Under the pieces are notes generated by a model. That model was not told the DNA's origin. It ran no database searches and saw only the letters and a list, made by a program, of their open reading frames with translations. Source: Thermodesulfobacteriota bacterium (GTDB taxonomy: Bacteria; Desulfobacterota; Desulfobacteria; Desulfobacterales; JAUWMJ01). Taken from it: a DNA stretch of 64,000 bases. This document shows, one piece after another, positions 46,180-55,193 of this stretch. The DNA lies in the NCBI GenBank assembly GCA_034189135.1, contig JAXHVO010000115.1:17488-81487 (forward strand), given 5' to 3'. A program made the translations under genes and the position numbers. Every line of letters begins with the position of its first letter. The stretch's first letter is position 1.

Positions 46180-47541
46180 ATGATCACTCAATACATCAAA
46201 AGGCTCCAGAAGCATCCGCAATACCACATCAGCCTTTATATTATCATTCCTTTTATATATGCCGGGTTTACCATACTGGCGGCAATTGTGGCTTACAGCC
46301 TGACCAGATACGACCTTATCCACGGGATTGGCTTTAAAAATGCTGTTTTCTGGGCAACCTCTCTCGTCGGCTTTTTTGCTTCTTTAACCGGGTTTATCCT
46401 TGTTCGTTTGATGCTGAAACCGGTGGAAAAGTTTGTGGAAAAAGCAAAGAACCTTCCCAATATTTCGAACTCCGAAAACCAGAAAGAAAGCGATAAATCA
46501 CTCGACCAAATTCAAAAGTTCACCAATGTTTTTAATCAGGTGACTAACGTACTGAGCCGAATAGACGCCAGGCATTTCTTCCCTAAAATCATTGGCGAGA
46601 GCCTGGCCATGCGAAGTCTTTTAAGCCTGATTATGAAAGTGGCACCGACCGATTCCACCGTCCTTATACTTGGTGAAAGCGGAACAGGTAAGGAGCTGGT
46701 GGCAACGAGCATCTATGAGCAAAGCCTTCGCAAAAACAAACCGTTTATTAAATTAAACTGTGCGGCCATACCGGAAGAACTTTTGGAAAGCGAACTTTTC
46801 GGCCATGAGAAAGGGGCCTTTACCGGGGCGACCACCTCTAAAAGCGGCAAATTCGATATGGCCAATGGTGGCACCATATTTCTGGATGAAATTGGTGACA
46901 TGCCCTTTAACCTTCAGGCCAAAATCCTCCGCGTGATCCAGGAACGGGAATTTTATCGTGTGGGCGGGACCTGGACGATCAAGGTAAATGTTCGTTTTAT
47001 TGCTTCAACCAATCAAAATCTTGAGCAAATGGTAAAACAGGGAAGTTTCAGGGAGGATCTTTTTTATCGTTTAAATGTATTTTCGCTCCACCTGCCCCCC
47101 TTAAGGGAAAGAAAGGAAGATATACCAATTATTGTGGATCACTTTCTGGAAAAATCCGCAAAACCTGTTTCAATTTCATCCACGGCATTGCAGATGCTGG
47201 CGGCAAATTCATGGCCGGGAAATATAAGAGAGCTGCAGAACACCATTGAACACGCTGCGGTGATCTGTGATGGGGATTTTATTGAGCCTGAACACCTGCC
47301 GATATCAATCACCGGTGCGTTCATCAATAGTGGAGAAGACCTTCCCCCTCTACCTGCCAATGCCACCCTGGACCAAAAGCTCAATGAAATCGAAAAAGAA
47401 ATGATTATCGAGGCGTTAAGAAAAACAGGGGGGGTTCAGATCAGGGCCACGGAACTCTTAGGGATCAATCAAAGAAGCCTGTGGCACCGGATCAAAAAAC
47501 ATCAGATCGACGTAAAAAGCATCAAAAATGACAATATTTAA
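46180..47541 (+). CDS. Membrane-bound sigma-54 activator of the pilus locus
   Basis: 453 residues from ATG 46180; a TTG at 46102 would add 26 residues encoded by repeat-like DNA and is unlikely. Two membrane helices (about residues 18-42 and 55-80), a short linker, then the sigma-54 AAA+ domain with Walker A GESGTGKE, intact GAFTGA, Walker [11 protein letters not shown], and a Fis-type HTH ([21 protein letters not shown]). No receiver domain, so it is not a classic response regulator. It precedes a sigma-54 promoter and pilin gene, so its likely job is to activate pilin transcription. A membrane activator could sense assembly or pilin level. Confidence 0.9.
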   Translation: MITQYIKRLQKHPQYHISLYIIIPFIYAGFTILAAIVAYSLTRYDLIHGIGFKNAVFWATSLVGFFASLTGFILVRLMLKPVEKFVEKAKNLPNISNSENQKESDKSLDQIQKFTNVFNQVTNVLSRIDARHFFPKIIGESLAMRSLLSLIMKVAPTDSTVLILGESGTGKELVATSIYEQSLRKNKPFIKLNCAAIPEELLESELFGHEKGAFTGATTSKSGKFDMANGGTIFLDEIGDMPFNLQAKILRVIQEREFYRVGGTWTIKVNVRFIASTNQNLEQMVKQGSFREDLFYRLNVFSLHLPPLRERKEDIPIIVDHFLEKSAKPVSISSTALQMLAANSWPGNIRELQNTIEHAAVICDGDFIEPEHLPISITGAFINSGEDLPPLPANATLDQKLNEIEKEMIIEALRKTGGVQIRATELLGINQRSLWHRIKKHQIDVKSIKNDNI

Positions 47542-47865
47542 TTTATAATCTACATTTTTTGCAGATTATACCTCTATGTAAGAAATATCCGAAACCGGGC
47601 TAATTATTTTATGAGAAAGACAACATACTGAATATAAGGTCAATTGTTATGCTTAGTCATAGTTCTTTTGATTTTTGGCATATTTTGGCACAAAAACTGC
47701 ATTAACTATTAACACCAAAACGAAAAGAGGTGTTCAATTCACAGCTGTAAAAGTACGTAATTGGTTTATGGGAAATGAAACAGTACTTAAAATCCTCTTT
47801 AACGGGTTTTTAAATACAAATTTTAAACTTTATGGAGTTAGAACTGGAAAAAGGAGAATGTAATC
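47542..47865. other. 324-bp pilin promoter region
   Basis: Holds an 11-bp imperfect inverted repeat (TATAATCTACA at 47544-47554 with TGCAGATTATA at 47560-47570), about 130 bp upstream of a strong sigma-54 site at 47686-47701, and a 150-base leader to the pilin ATG. Confidence 0.7.
47686..47701 (+). promoter_or_regulatory. Sigma-54 promoter of the pilin gene
   Basis: TGGCACAAAAACTGCA: GG at 47687-47688 and GC at 47699-47700, exactly 12 bp apart, with a consensus -24 element. The predicted start is near 47712. Placed directly behind the sigma-54 activator gene. Confidence 0.75.
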
Positions 47866-48288
47866 ATGAACAAAACAAGAAACAAAAGACTGTTAAAAAA
47901 CCAGGAGGGTTTTACTTTAGTCGAGATCATTGCGGTATTGATCATCCTGGGTATCTTGGCCGCTGTTGCCGTGCCCAGGTATATTGATCTTGAGTCAAAT
48001 GCCAAGGATAGAGCAATCGATGCCGGAGTGTCTGAATTAAACGGAAGAGAAAATCTGAACTGGGCGAATATTAAAATACAAACCGGAGCACCTGAGAACG
48101 ATGGTGATATGGAAACTGCTTGTTGGAATGCCATGACTCCTATTGAACTTGGAGATGACTATGATGAGTCTGCCCTTGGAGCAGGCGGAGGTAATCTCGA
48201 TTTTAAAGGCACTGCTGTTTCCCTGACAAGGACAGCCGCAACTCTCATTACACCTGGCCTCTGGGTTAGGACTCCGCCAGGTCCATAA
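47866..48288 (+). CDS. Type IV pilin (MshA-like), first copy
   Basis: 140 residues. Class III signal: short charged leader, then G|FTLVEIIAVLIILGILAAVA, with Glu at +5, the standard type IV pilin N-helix. The C-terminal part is short and Gly-rich, ending PPGP. AAAGGAGAA supports the start. Downstream of a sigma-54 promoter, so likely the main or an abundant pilin. Cleaved by a PilD-type peptidase not in this window. Very small mature pilin. No cysteine pair near the C-terminus as in MshA, though one Cys (TACWN) is present. Confidence 0.9.
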   Translation: MNKTRNKRLLKNQEGFTLVEIIAVLIILGILAAVAVPRYIDLESNAKDRAIDAGVSELNGRENLNWANIKIQTGAPENDGDMETACWNAMTPIELGDDYDESALGAGGGNLDFKGTAVSLTRTAATLITPGLWVRTPPGP

Positions 48289-48381
48289 AAATAAGTTCTT
48301 AAAATTTATAAAAATATTATAATTGAAATATAGAACGATGGGTAAAAAGTGTTCATATTTTTTTATAAACCCACTAGATAT

Positions 48382-48786
48382 ATGAAAATGAGACCATTTC
48401 TTAAAAGAAGTCAAGGCTTCACGCTGATTGAAATCATGGCCGTGCTGGTGATCATGGGTGTGATGGCATCGGTGGCAGCCAGAAAGATAAATGATATTAG
48501 CGGGACTGCAGAGTTACGCGCATTGGAAACCGGCATAGTGGAACTTAATGCCCGGGAGATGTTGTATTGGACAAACGCCAAATTTGCTCCGGGTGGCTGG
48601 GGTGGCAATGGTGGTGATACTGGGGTATGGGCGGTTATGGCTCTAGATACAGACGTTGGTACTGAGTATTCCTGGACAGTTGGTCCGGATCGTCTTGCCG
48701 GCGGAACACTCAGTTTCGGATCACAATCAATTCCTTTAAACCGGGCTGTCTCTACAAACATAGCAGCAGCCAGGTGGTCGTCATAA
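48382..48786 (+). CDS. Type IV pilin, second copy
   Basis: 134 residues from ATG 48382; a GTG 33 bases upstream would only add residues before the leader. Prepilin motif QG|FTLIEIMAVLVIMGVMASVA. The rest aligns in style with the pilin just upstream (ARAL... ELNAREMLYWTN versus ELNGRENLNWAN), so it is a diverged paralog. Followed by a strong terminator at 48801-48838, ending a pilin transcript. Confidence 0.88.
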   Translation: MKMRPFLKRSQGFTLIEIMAVLVIMGVMASVAARKINDISGTAELRALETGIVELNAREMLYWTNAKFAPGGWGGNGGDTGVWAVMALDTDVGTEYSWTVGPDRLAGGTLSFGSQSIPLNRAVSTNIAAARWSS

Positions 48787-48800
48787 TAATAATTCAATAC

Positions 48801-48838
48801 GTCCTGAAGAAATTTCCTTTGGAATTTTTCTTCAGGAC
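48801..48838 (+). terminator. Rho-independent terminator after the pilins
   Basis: Stem GTCCTGAAG / CTTCAGGAC plus further A-T pairs, ending 48838, followed by a T/C-rich run (TGCTTCCTTTTTTC). 14 bases after the second pilin's stop. Confidence 0.85.
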
Positions 48839-49064
48839 TGCTTCCTTTTTTCTCTTCTTGTTGTCAAATTTGTTTTTCCCTAATGGTCTTCAGTCTTCAA
48901 CCTTCAGCCTATCTACCTGAGTAATAATATATTTCTATACATTCCCGTTTGTTTCCGTGGTAAAAATGCACAAATCGAGGTTTTTCTTGACAGGTTCAGT
49001 CAACCGCATGCTATTTAAACTATGCATCCACTTTTTTGTGACTTTTTCCTTTATTTAGTTGTAT

Positions 49065-49604
49065 ATGAATAAAAGACAAGAAAATGAAACCATTGAAAAC
49101 GTTTTAAACGGAGATAGGGAAAAGTTTGCACTTCTTGTGGATCGATACAAAGGGCCTGTTTACAACCTGGTGTATCGGTTGACCGGCAGCCGTGATGATG
49201 CAGAAGATCTGGCCCAGGAAATTTTTTTAAAGGCTTATCAATCTTTAAACAGTTTTAAAATAAAACGGAGGTTTTTTCCCTGGCTTTATACCATTGCTGT
49301 CAATTTAACCCGAAATCACTTAAAAAAGAAAAAGCCAATACTAGTTAAAAACGTCGATCGTTTACCAGCCGATAAAACTAGTCCTGAACAGGCGGTTTCT
49401 CATCAACAGGAAGCCGAAGCGTTGGCCCGATATATTCAAAGACTACCTGTTTCTCTAAGGGAAGCGATCATTTTAAGATATTATCATTATTTGCACTTTG
49501 AAGATATTTCCCAGATATTATGCATATCCTTGAGCGCGGCAAAAATGAGAGTTTATCGCGGGTTAAAAAAACTGGAAATTTTGATGAACAAAAATACCAA
49601 ATAA
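49065..49604 (+). CDS. ECF-type RNA polymerase sigma factor
   Basis: 179 residues from ATG 49065. Region 2 motif YRLTGSRDDAEDLAQEIFLKAYQSL and region 4 helix-turn-helix FEDISQILCISLSAAKMRVYRGLKKL are both intact, so this is a group-4 (ECF) sigma factor. A TTGACA at 48987-48992 lies upstream, though the -10 is weak. It is followed by a membrane protein that may be its anti-sigma factor. Its position between the pilin genes and the minor pseudopilin genes is unusual for MSHA loci and suggests it senses envelope or pilus state. Confidence 0.92.
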   Translation: MNKRQENETIENVLNGDREKFALLVDRYKGPVYNLVYRLTGSRDDAEDLAQEIFLKAYQSLNSFKIKRRFFPWLYTIAVNLTRNHLKKKKPILVKNVDRLPADKTSPEQAVSHQQEAEALARYIQRLPVSLREAIILRYYHYLHFEDISQILCISLSAAKMRVYRGLKKLEILMNKNTK

Positions 49605-49725
49605 TATTTAACCACTGATTTTCACCTAGAATCCACTGGAAAATATATCCGTGATTTTCCGTGGTAAACCTTTTGCCTCAAATGAAAGCAATAAAGTGCC
49701 ACGTCCTCCGAAACAATTCGAAAAT

Positions 49726-50313
49726 ATGAAAAAATTTGAGCATATCATTCGTATTGCTCAAAATACCAAGGCTGTTTCTCTTCCGGATGGTTTTACCGAA
49801 AAAGTGATGGAGAACCTTCCGCCAGGTCCGCATACTTCAGGGTCTAAACTGCGGGAATTTTTATTACTGGCTTTGCAGAAGCTAAATCTTCGCTCGTGGA
49901 TAGAAGTTGAAACCGTGGCGGAATGTGCGGTTTGCTTTCTCATGGTTGGATTTTTTTATGTTATCATGGGGATTGTCATGGCCCTGGGGTTGAAAACCAT
50001 GGGGGGGCAATCCCATGTGTCGGGTTGGATTATGATTCAGCCGCAAATCGCCTTTGCTTCAGCCATTGTTTTTATTTTCCTGGGTATTTTGTTGTTTAAA
50101 AAAAGAATGCTTGCCATTAAGCTGGCCTATGGAACTGCCATTTTATACATCGGTTTTTCCGTGTTTAACTCAGCAGGGATTCAAATGGCCACGGGAAATC
50201 CCCTTTCCGCAGCCGGTATGCTTTGCCTGACTTCCGGTGCTGTTCTTTTGGGTGTTTTCCTAACGGTCATTGTTCACAAATATAGAGGAATAATGTTGAT
50301 GGAAAATTTTTAA
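49726..50313 (+). CDS. Membrane protein, likely anti-sigma partner
   Basis: 195 residues from ATG 49726; a GTG at 49651 lies in a repeat-like stretch, so the ATG is preferred. An N-terminal soluble part of about 60 residues (with LPDGFTEKVMENLPP, the style of anti-sigma factor cytoplasmic segments), then four membrane helices from about residue 70 on. No zinc HxxxCxxC motif is seen, so it is not a classic ZAS anti-sigma. Directly downstream of the ECF sigma gene. The anti-sigma role is inferred from position and layout only. Confidence 0.65.
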   Translation: MKKFEHIIRIAQNTKAVSLPDGFTEKVMENLPPGPHTSGSKLREFLLLALQKLNLRSWIEVETVAECAVCFLMVGFFYVIMGIVMALGLKTMGGQSHVSGWIMIQPQIAFASAIVFIFLGILLFKKRMLAIKLAYGTAILYIGFSVFNSAGIQMATGNPLSAAGMLCLTSGAVLLGVFLTVIVHKYRGIMLMENF

Positions 50314-50409
50314 ATTCACCACCGAGCCGCTGAGATCGAAGAGAATGGATTGTTTTTTCGTTTTTTGCTGACCTTGTGGTGATAAATAAAATAAGGTGAA
50401 GGAACACAA

Positions 50410-50886
50410 ATGGGTATAAAAAACAATTTAGGCTTTACGGCCATAGAAATTATAACAGTCATGATTGTCATGGGCATCATCAGTGCCTTTGTCATCGGAC
50501 GTGCTATGGATGATGAGCCGGAGTTAATCGCCCAGAAGGAAGTTCTCAAAGTACACCTGCGGTACGCCCAGTCCAGAGCCATGAATTCAAATGATAATTA
50601 CGGCATTCAATCCGATTCAACCGGTCATTCTTACTGGCTCTTCAGATATAATGGAACTTCCGGACTTGTCAGGGTCAATTTTCCGGGCGAACAGTTGGAT
50701 CATATAAGCCTTTCGACGCTTGGGCTTTCCATGAATGCTGATTTCCTTATTTCTTTTGACTCAAGGGGGATACCGTATACGGACAATTTAGGCACCCTGC
50801 AAGTAGGAGACAGGACATTAACATTGTCTTCAGGCTCAGGTAACGAAACAATTATCATAACACAAAATACAGGATTCATTCAATGA
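50410..50886 (+). CDS. Minor pilin/pseudopilin, GspH/FimT-like (MshC-like)
   Basis: 158 residues. Prepilin leader and N-helix LG|FTAIEIITVMIVMGIISAFV. The globular part fits the GspH/FimT family by length and position. Strong AAGGTGAAGG leader. Followed by the next pseudopilin with a four-base overlap (ATGA at 50883-50886). Assigned as a minor pilin of the MSHA series. Confidence 0.85.
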   Translation: MGIKNNLGFTAIEIITVMIVMGIISAFVIGRAMDDEPELIAQKEVLKVHLRYAQSRAMNSNDNYGIQSDSTGHSYWLFRYNGTSGLVRVNFPGEQLDHISLSTLGLSMNADFLISFDSRGIPYTDNLGTLQVGDRTLTLSSGSGNETIIITQNTGFIQ

Positions 50887-51326
50887 GGACAAAATTATAT
50901 TTGTTTACTAAAAACCAGGGATTTACTCTTTTGGAGGTGGTCATTACCCTGATTGTGGGGTCAATTTTGGGCACCATTCTGGTCCAGTTTATGGGAACCA
51001 GCATGAAAAATAGCTTTGAACCGGTTGTTATGGTTCAGGAGGCCAATGGCGTTCATGAAATCATGGAAAAGTTGAATTCGGTTTATAAAATGAGGCTGAT
51101 GACTTCAGCCGACAATCCTCTGGCTGATTTTAAAACGGATGTGGAAACCGGAATGAATCCACCGCTTGCTCCCGTCATCGGACATTACACAGTTAATGAG
51201 ACAAGGTATATTACCTTTACCGGCGGGGTAGAAGATGCAGCAGATGACCCTTCACCAGATCCACGAGTTTTAAAGGTAACCATTACCCATGGAGGGCAGA
51301 GCCTGACGGCGCTATTTACAAAGTAA
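50883..51326 (+). CDS. Minor pilin, MshD/PilV-like
   Basis: 147 residues. Leader and helix NQG|FTLLEVVITLIVGSILGTILV with Glu at +5. Start overlaps the previous stop (ATGA). The exact minor pilin type (GspI/PilV/MshD) is not clear from sequence; the position between FimT-like and MshO-like genes favours MshD. Confidence 0.83.
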   Translation: MRTKLYLFTKNQGFTLLEVVITLIVGSILGTILVQFMGTSMKNSFEPVVMVQEANGVHEIMEKLNSVYKMRLMTSADNPLADFKTDVETGMNPPLAPVIGHYTVNETRYITFTGGVEDAADDPSPDPRVLKVTITHGGQSLTALFTK

Positions 51327-51439
51327 AAGGGAAAGGTAAATGACAGGCAGACGGCAGTAAAAAATGAACATCGAACATCGAACGTCCAACATCGAATATT
51401 GAATGGGAAGGGAAAAGGCAGAAGAAATAGGAGTAAAAA

Positions 51440-54400
51440 ATGAGAAATGAGTCAGGATTTACCTTGATAGAGATCATCGTTTCCCTTGTACTGGTGGGTA
51501 TGATGGCTGCCATTGCGGGTATGGGGATCGTGACCGGCACCAAAGGATACCTGCTGGCAAAGGAAAATTCCCACATGGCCCAGAAAGCGCAAATTGCCAT
51601 GGCCCGAATCCAGCGTGAATTAATGGAACTGACTGACATTGCTGCCACACAGGCAGATCCTGCCTTTATTGTCTATGATAATACAACCGGCAGGCATGCC
51701 ATTGCCAGGGAAGGTTCTGATGTGAAGATGTATGATCTGCCTGCAGGAGTGATGAGTCCCCCGGCGGATGCCGGGGATATTCTGGTGGATAATGTGAATA
51801 ACTTTACATTATCATACTATCAGGGGACAGATTCCTGGAATGGAGCGGACATTCAACGTCTTTCAACCATCAAAGCAGATCTCACGCTGGACCGCTCCGA
51901 CGGAGCCGGTGATACGGTTACTTTTACCACCACGGTCAATCCGAGAAATACCAATAACTACGGCGGAGTGCCACCCACCGCCGCTCCCTTCAGCGCCCCT
52001 AACTATACCTGCTTTGTGGCGGCTGTCGCTTCCGGCGAGACGTCAGTTCCCACAGCTCTTTTGTTTGGTTTGTTTATTGTTGCATTCGCGTTTTTAAGCC
52101 TTTTTTTTCTCACCCAAAGGCACCATGCTTCGCCTTCGGCTATGCATGGCAAGCAAAGGCGGACGGCAAAAGGCCATGTCCTGCGTAGCCGCAGGCGAAG
52201 CAGGAAGAGGGCACAAAGGCTGGGAGGCGGTCAGATCGGAAAGCTGGAAGAAAACAAGGGAAATGTGCTAATCGGTCTGATTGTCACCATGATGATATTT
52301 GCCGCTCTGGGTGCAGGAATGGTGGCCATGACCGGTACCTCCACGTTCAGCCAGGTGACGGCAAACACCACTTCAAAGGCATATTACCTGGCGGAATCGG
52401 GTTTCAGATACGCCGCCAGCGTATATGTTAATACCGGGGATACCGATACAGATGGCGAAATTGAAGACGACAGGAATCAGCAGCTCCAGAACATTGACGG
52501 ATCGGTTTTTACATTGATTAATCCCGATAAAAGATTCGACCTTGTAATTTTTCCTTATTATTTTGTGACTACCGGCCCATTTCCCAGTACGAGTACATTA
52601 ATCGGCACTATGTTCCCAGGTCAAATGCCGGACAATTTCACCATGCCGGCCACAGGCAGAATAAACATTGGTAATCATATTTACAATTATACAGGTTACG
52701 CTGCCGGAATATTTACTATTCTAGGAGGCCTGACGGATGACGTCGGTGCTCGGATGAATGTGCTTCCTGTAGGAAATCCTCCAGGGGCAGCTACTATGAC
52801 AAATGGAGGCGATCTCACCCTTGTCAATGCTGCCTTTTTTCCCGCAATCACCGGAAAATTCATGATAAATGGAATTACCTATACCTATGCAACCAGAAAC
52901 GGAAATACGTTTCAAAATATTACCGATGCAAATAATCCGGCCAGGGTTTTTTCTCTGCCGGTGGATGCCAATACCAATCTTATCTTAAGACCTTATTTAA
53001 GGGTTCGTTCCACCGGAACCGTGGGCCAAGGAGTTGAGGCTGCAAGCCGCGATATTATATATAACGTTCCCATCCCCGATTCTCCCACTGAGGGGATCAC
53101 AGTACAGGTTCATGATACTTTTGAAACCACAGATCACTGGAAAGGCTCTACGTGGGGCAGTCATGCAGTACAAAATATCGAAGGAGAAAATGTGTTGAAG
53201 GTTACCGGCACAGGAGCAGTACCAGGAGCTCCTAAAGCAAGCCTTATCGGCCTGGACTGGTCAACCACCGATGCCAACCTGGCATCCGCTCACTCTTTAT
53301 CCGGATATTTTTTAAGCTACGATGCCCAGGTCAAGGTGGGGTTTGTTCCGCCCTTTACGCCTGGGAGTTGGAGTGATGGGGACCCCGAGACAAACGGACC
53401 TGACGGTTTGCCCAAATATTATGCGGCCGGCCTGTCTTTCCGGCTGGATGAAAGCAATAACAGCTATGGGGTTTCTTTTATGCGCGGCAGCAATTTCACC
53501 AATCCCCTGCCTGACAACATTGACGATGCCATTGTTCCTCAGGATCAAGTTCCCCTGATTGTCCTGTGGCAGCAGATAAATTCAGGAGCGGACAGACAAT
53601 GGCTGGCATATAAATATCTGACCGGGCCTATTATATTCTTTGATGATATGGATAGTGGTGCACCCGGGTGGTCGGCGCCTATTGATAATGCGACTCCTCC
53701 GTGGTGGTTGAGTTCACTTGATTCTCATAGCCTGCCGACAATGTGGTCTGACCGGACCGGTCATTATGTTAATAATGAAGACGCATCACTAATTTCTCCC
53801 TCAATTGATCTTACCGGACATACATCTGCGGTTCTGACCTTCTGGCATGAATATTTTTTTAATGATGCAGGCGATAGTGGGCGTGTGTATATCAACGGCA
53901 GCGAGATCGCCTCATTTGTCGGTCCTGACTCGACAAGTGATTGGGTCAAGGTCGCTATCGATATCAGCGAATATATACCCAATAATGTACAGATCACATT
54001 TCGCATTCAAACCGATGGCGCTGGTACTGACCATGGCTGGCACATCGATGATGTGGCTATTTCAGAGGGCTTTTCGGTCAACGAGTCCACCCTTTTGGTT
54101 CGAATCAAGGAAGCCGGCGAGGTGCGTTTTAACAGCGGCGGAACCACTGCCATTGAAGATGGGGATATTATCACCCAGGCAAACGGTGCCATGGGAACGG
54201 TGGTGGGAAATCCGATACTCTCTGCGGGCAGTTGGGCTGGGGGCGATGCGGTTGGAATAATCACCCTCAACAGAGTATCGGGAACCTTTAACAGCGGCCA
54301 GGCAATTCTGGTGGGTGGAAGCAATCTTGCCACCTGTCAGGGTTTCACCGACCGCAATAATTACATCAAGGTGTTTTATGGTGATGTAACAGGTGAAGGT

Positions 54401-54769
54401 ACAGCGAATAATGACCCTTTTGATTTAGAAAGATCACCAAATTTGCGCAATGAAATTCACTGGCCTCCTGGTGAAGTTGAGGACTGGTCCGCCGAAACCG
54501 ATTTTTTCACTCTGGTCCGGTGGGATGCTGTTAATACTACTAGTTTACCAACTGTAGACATTGTGCCTTCTGCGTATGAAACGGGGGTTATTATCCTTAG
54601 CGATGAAAACACTCTTTTTACCCCAGATTCCGGAATTTTATCCTATGCCCGGCCGGAACTCGGGCTGCATACATTCGGCCATGGCTCCACCGACGTTTAT
54701 TTCGACGATTTCGGCTTACAAGTTGAAATTGCCTCAGGAGCCGGATTCTTGACACCGATACAAGAATAA
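51440..54769 (+). CDS. Fused MshO-like pilin / PilX-MshP/Q-like adhesin
   Basis: 1,109 residues, a clear fusion. Part 1 (1 to about 185): prepilin helix SGFTLIEIIVSLVLVGMMAAIA, as in MshO. Residues 191-225 (CFVAAVASGE, then a hydrophobic helix ending LSLFFLTQR) look like a CFI-box-type C-terminus of that protein. Residues about 226-275 are basic and low-complexity, encoded by a dispersed palindromic repeat and intergenic-like DNA. Part 2 from about 273: GNVLIGLIVTMMIFAALGAG, a PilX/MshP-type helix, followed by about 800 residues resembling MshQ, including a MAM/immune-inhibitor-like module (FDDMDSGAPGWSA...HGWHIDDVAIS). No start codon with ribosome site precedes part 2. Confidence 0.85.
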   Translation: MRNESGFTLIEIIVSLVLVGMMAAIAGMGIVTGTKGYLLAKENSHMAQKAQIAMARIQRELMELTDIAATQADPAFIVYDNTTGRHAIAREGSDVKMYDLPAGVMSPPADAGDILVDNVNNFTLSYYQGTDSWNGADIQRLSTIKADLTLDRSDGAGDTVTFTTTVNPRNTNNYGGVPPTAAPFSAPNYTCFVAAVASGETSVPTALLFGLFIVAFAFLSLFFLTQRHHASPSAMHGKQRRTAKGHVLRSRRRSRKRAQRLGGGQIGKLEENKGNVLIGLIVTMMIFAALGAGMVAMTGTSTFSQVTANTTSKAYYLAESGFRYAASVYVNTGDTDTDGEIEDDRNQQLQNIDGSVFTLINPDKRFDLVIFPYYFVTTGPFPSTSTLIGTMFPGQMPDNFTMPATGRINIGNHIYNYTGYAAGIFTILGGLTDDVGARMNVLPVGNPPGAATMTNGGDLTLVNAAFFPAITGKFMINGITYTYATRNGNTFQNITDANNPARVFSLPVDANTNLILRPYLRVRSTGTVGQGVEAASRDIIYNVPIPDSPTEGITVQVHDTFETTDHWKGSTWGSHAVQNIEGENVLKVTGTGAVPGAPKASLIGLDWSTTDANLASAHSLSGYFLSYDAQVKVGFVPPFTPGSWSDGDPETNGPDGLPKYYAAGLSFRLDESNNSYGVSFMRGSNFTNPLPDNIDDAIVPQDQVPLIVLWQQINSGADRQWLAYKYLTGPIIFFDDMDSGAPGWSAPIDNATPPWWLSSLDSHSLPTMWSDRTGHYVNNEDASLISPSIDLTGHTSAVLTFWHEYFFNDAGDSGRVYINGSEIASFVGPDSTSDWVKVAIDISEYIPNNVQITFRIQTDGAGTDHGWHIDDVAISEGFSVNESTLLVRIKEAGEVRFNSGGTTAIEDGDIITQANGAMGTVVGNPILSAGSWAGGDAVGIITLNRVSGTFNSGQAILVGGSNLATCQGFTDRNNYIKVFYGDVTGEGTANNDPFDLERSPNLRNEIHWPPGEVEDWSAETDFFTLVRWDAVNTTSLPTVDIVPSAYETGVIILSDENTLFTPDSGILSYARPELGLHTFGHGSTDVYFDDFGLQVEIASGAGFLTPIQE
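52122..52206. repeat. Palindromic repeat inside the pilus fusion gene
   Basis: Arms at 52126-52146 and 52182-52202 are reverse complements with two mismatches in 21. Bases 52177-52206 are identical to 57510-57539. Translated here as HHASPSAMHG...VLRSRRRSRKR. Confidence 0.75.
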
Positions 54770-55193
54770 AAGCTGGGAGTAATAGCATCATGGCACAATT
54801 AGTAGTTCAGTGCCACCAAATGATTTAATTGGAATTTAAATATCGAATATCGAACAGGGAATTATGAATATCGAAGTGAGGATTCTATCTTTTTATAATA
54901 TAAAGATAGAACCAAGCGATTCAACATTTTATCATTGGAAATTCTTTGTTCGGTATTCTGCGGTTCAAAACATATTCAAAGCACGCACCTTGTAATCCGC
55001 AAACTGCAATCTAAAAACTCCCTTCTTGCGTTAATTCCATCCTGTGTTATATTACTTCAAGTAAATTGGAATAATAAATCTATCACGGAAACATGAAAAA
55101 AAGAAATTTTTTCGTGCTTTCTATATTTATGGCAAACAGTATAAAAAAATTACAGCTATAATTATTTATAATACAAAATGAAAGGAAATATTG
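54770..55193. other. 424-bp gap with large palindrome
   Basis: No gene. Carries the 54841-54970 palindromic repeat. The GAAAGGA ribosome site of the cooC-like gene sits at the end. Nothing else is recognised. Confidence 0.7.
54841..54970. repeat. Imperfect cruciform repeat ('atatcgaa' type)
   Basis: Central perfect 10-bp hairpin TTCTATCTTT (54883-54892) / AAAGATAGAA (54902-54911), flanked by longer imperfect arms: TATCGAATATCGAACAGG on the left and CGGTATTCTGCGGTTC on the right. Related words occur at 51365-51410 and 21192-21206, pointing to a dispersed repeat family. Confidence 0.5.

Noticed and set aside
47675..47863. 62-codon frame before the pilin gene
   Set aside because: Spans the sigma-54 promoter and has no ribosome site or recognisable domain; it is leader sequence.
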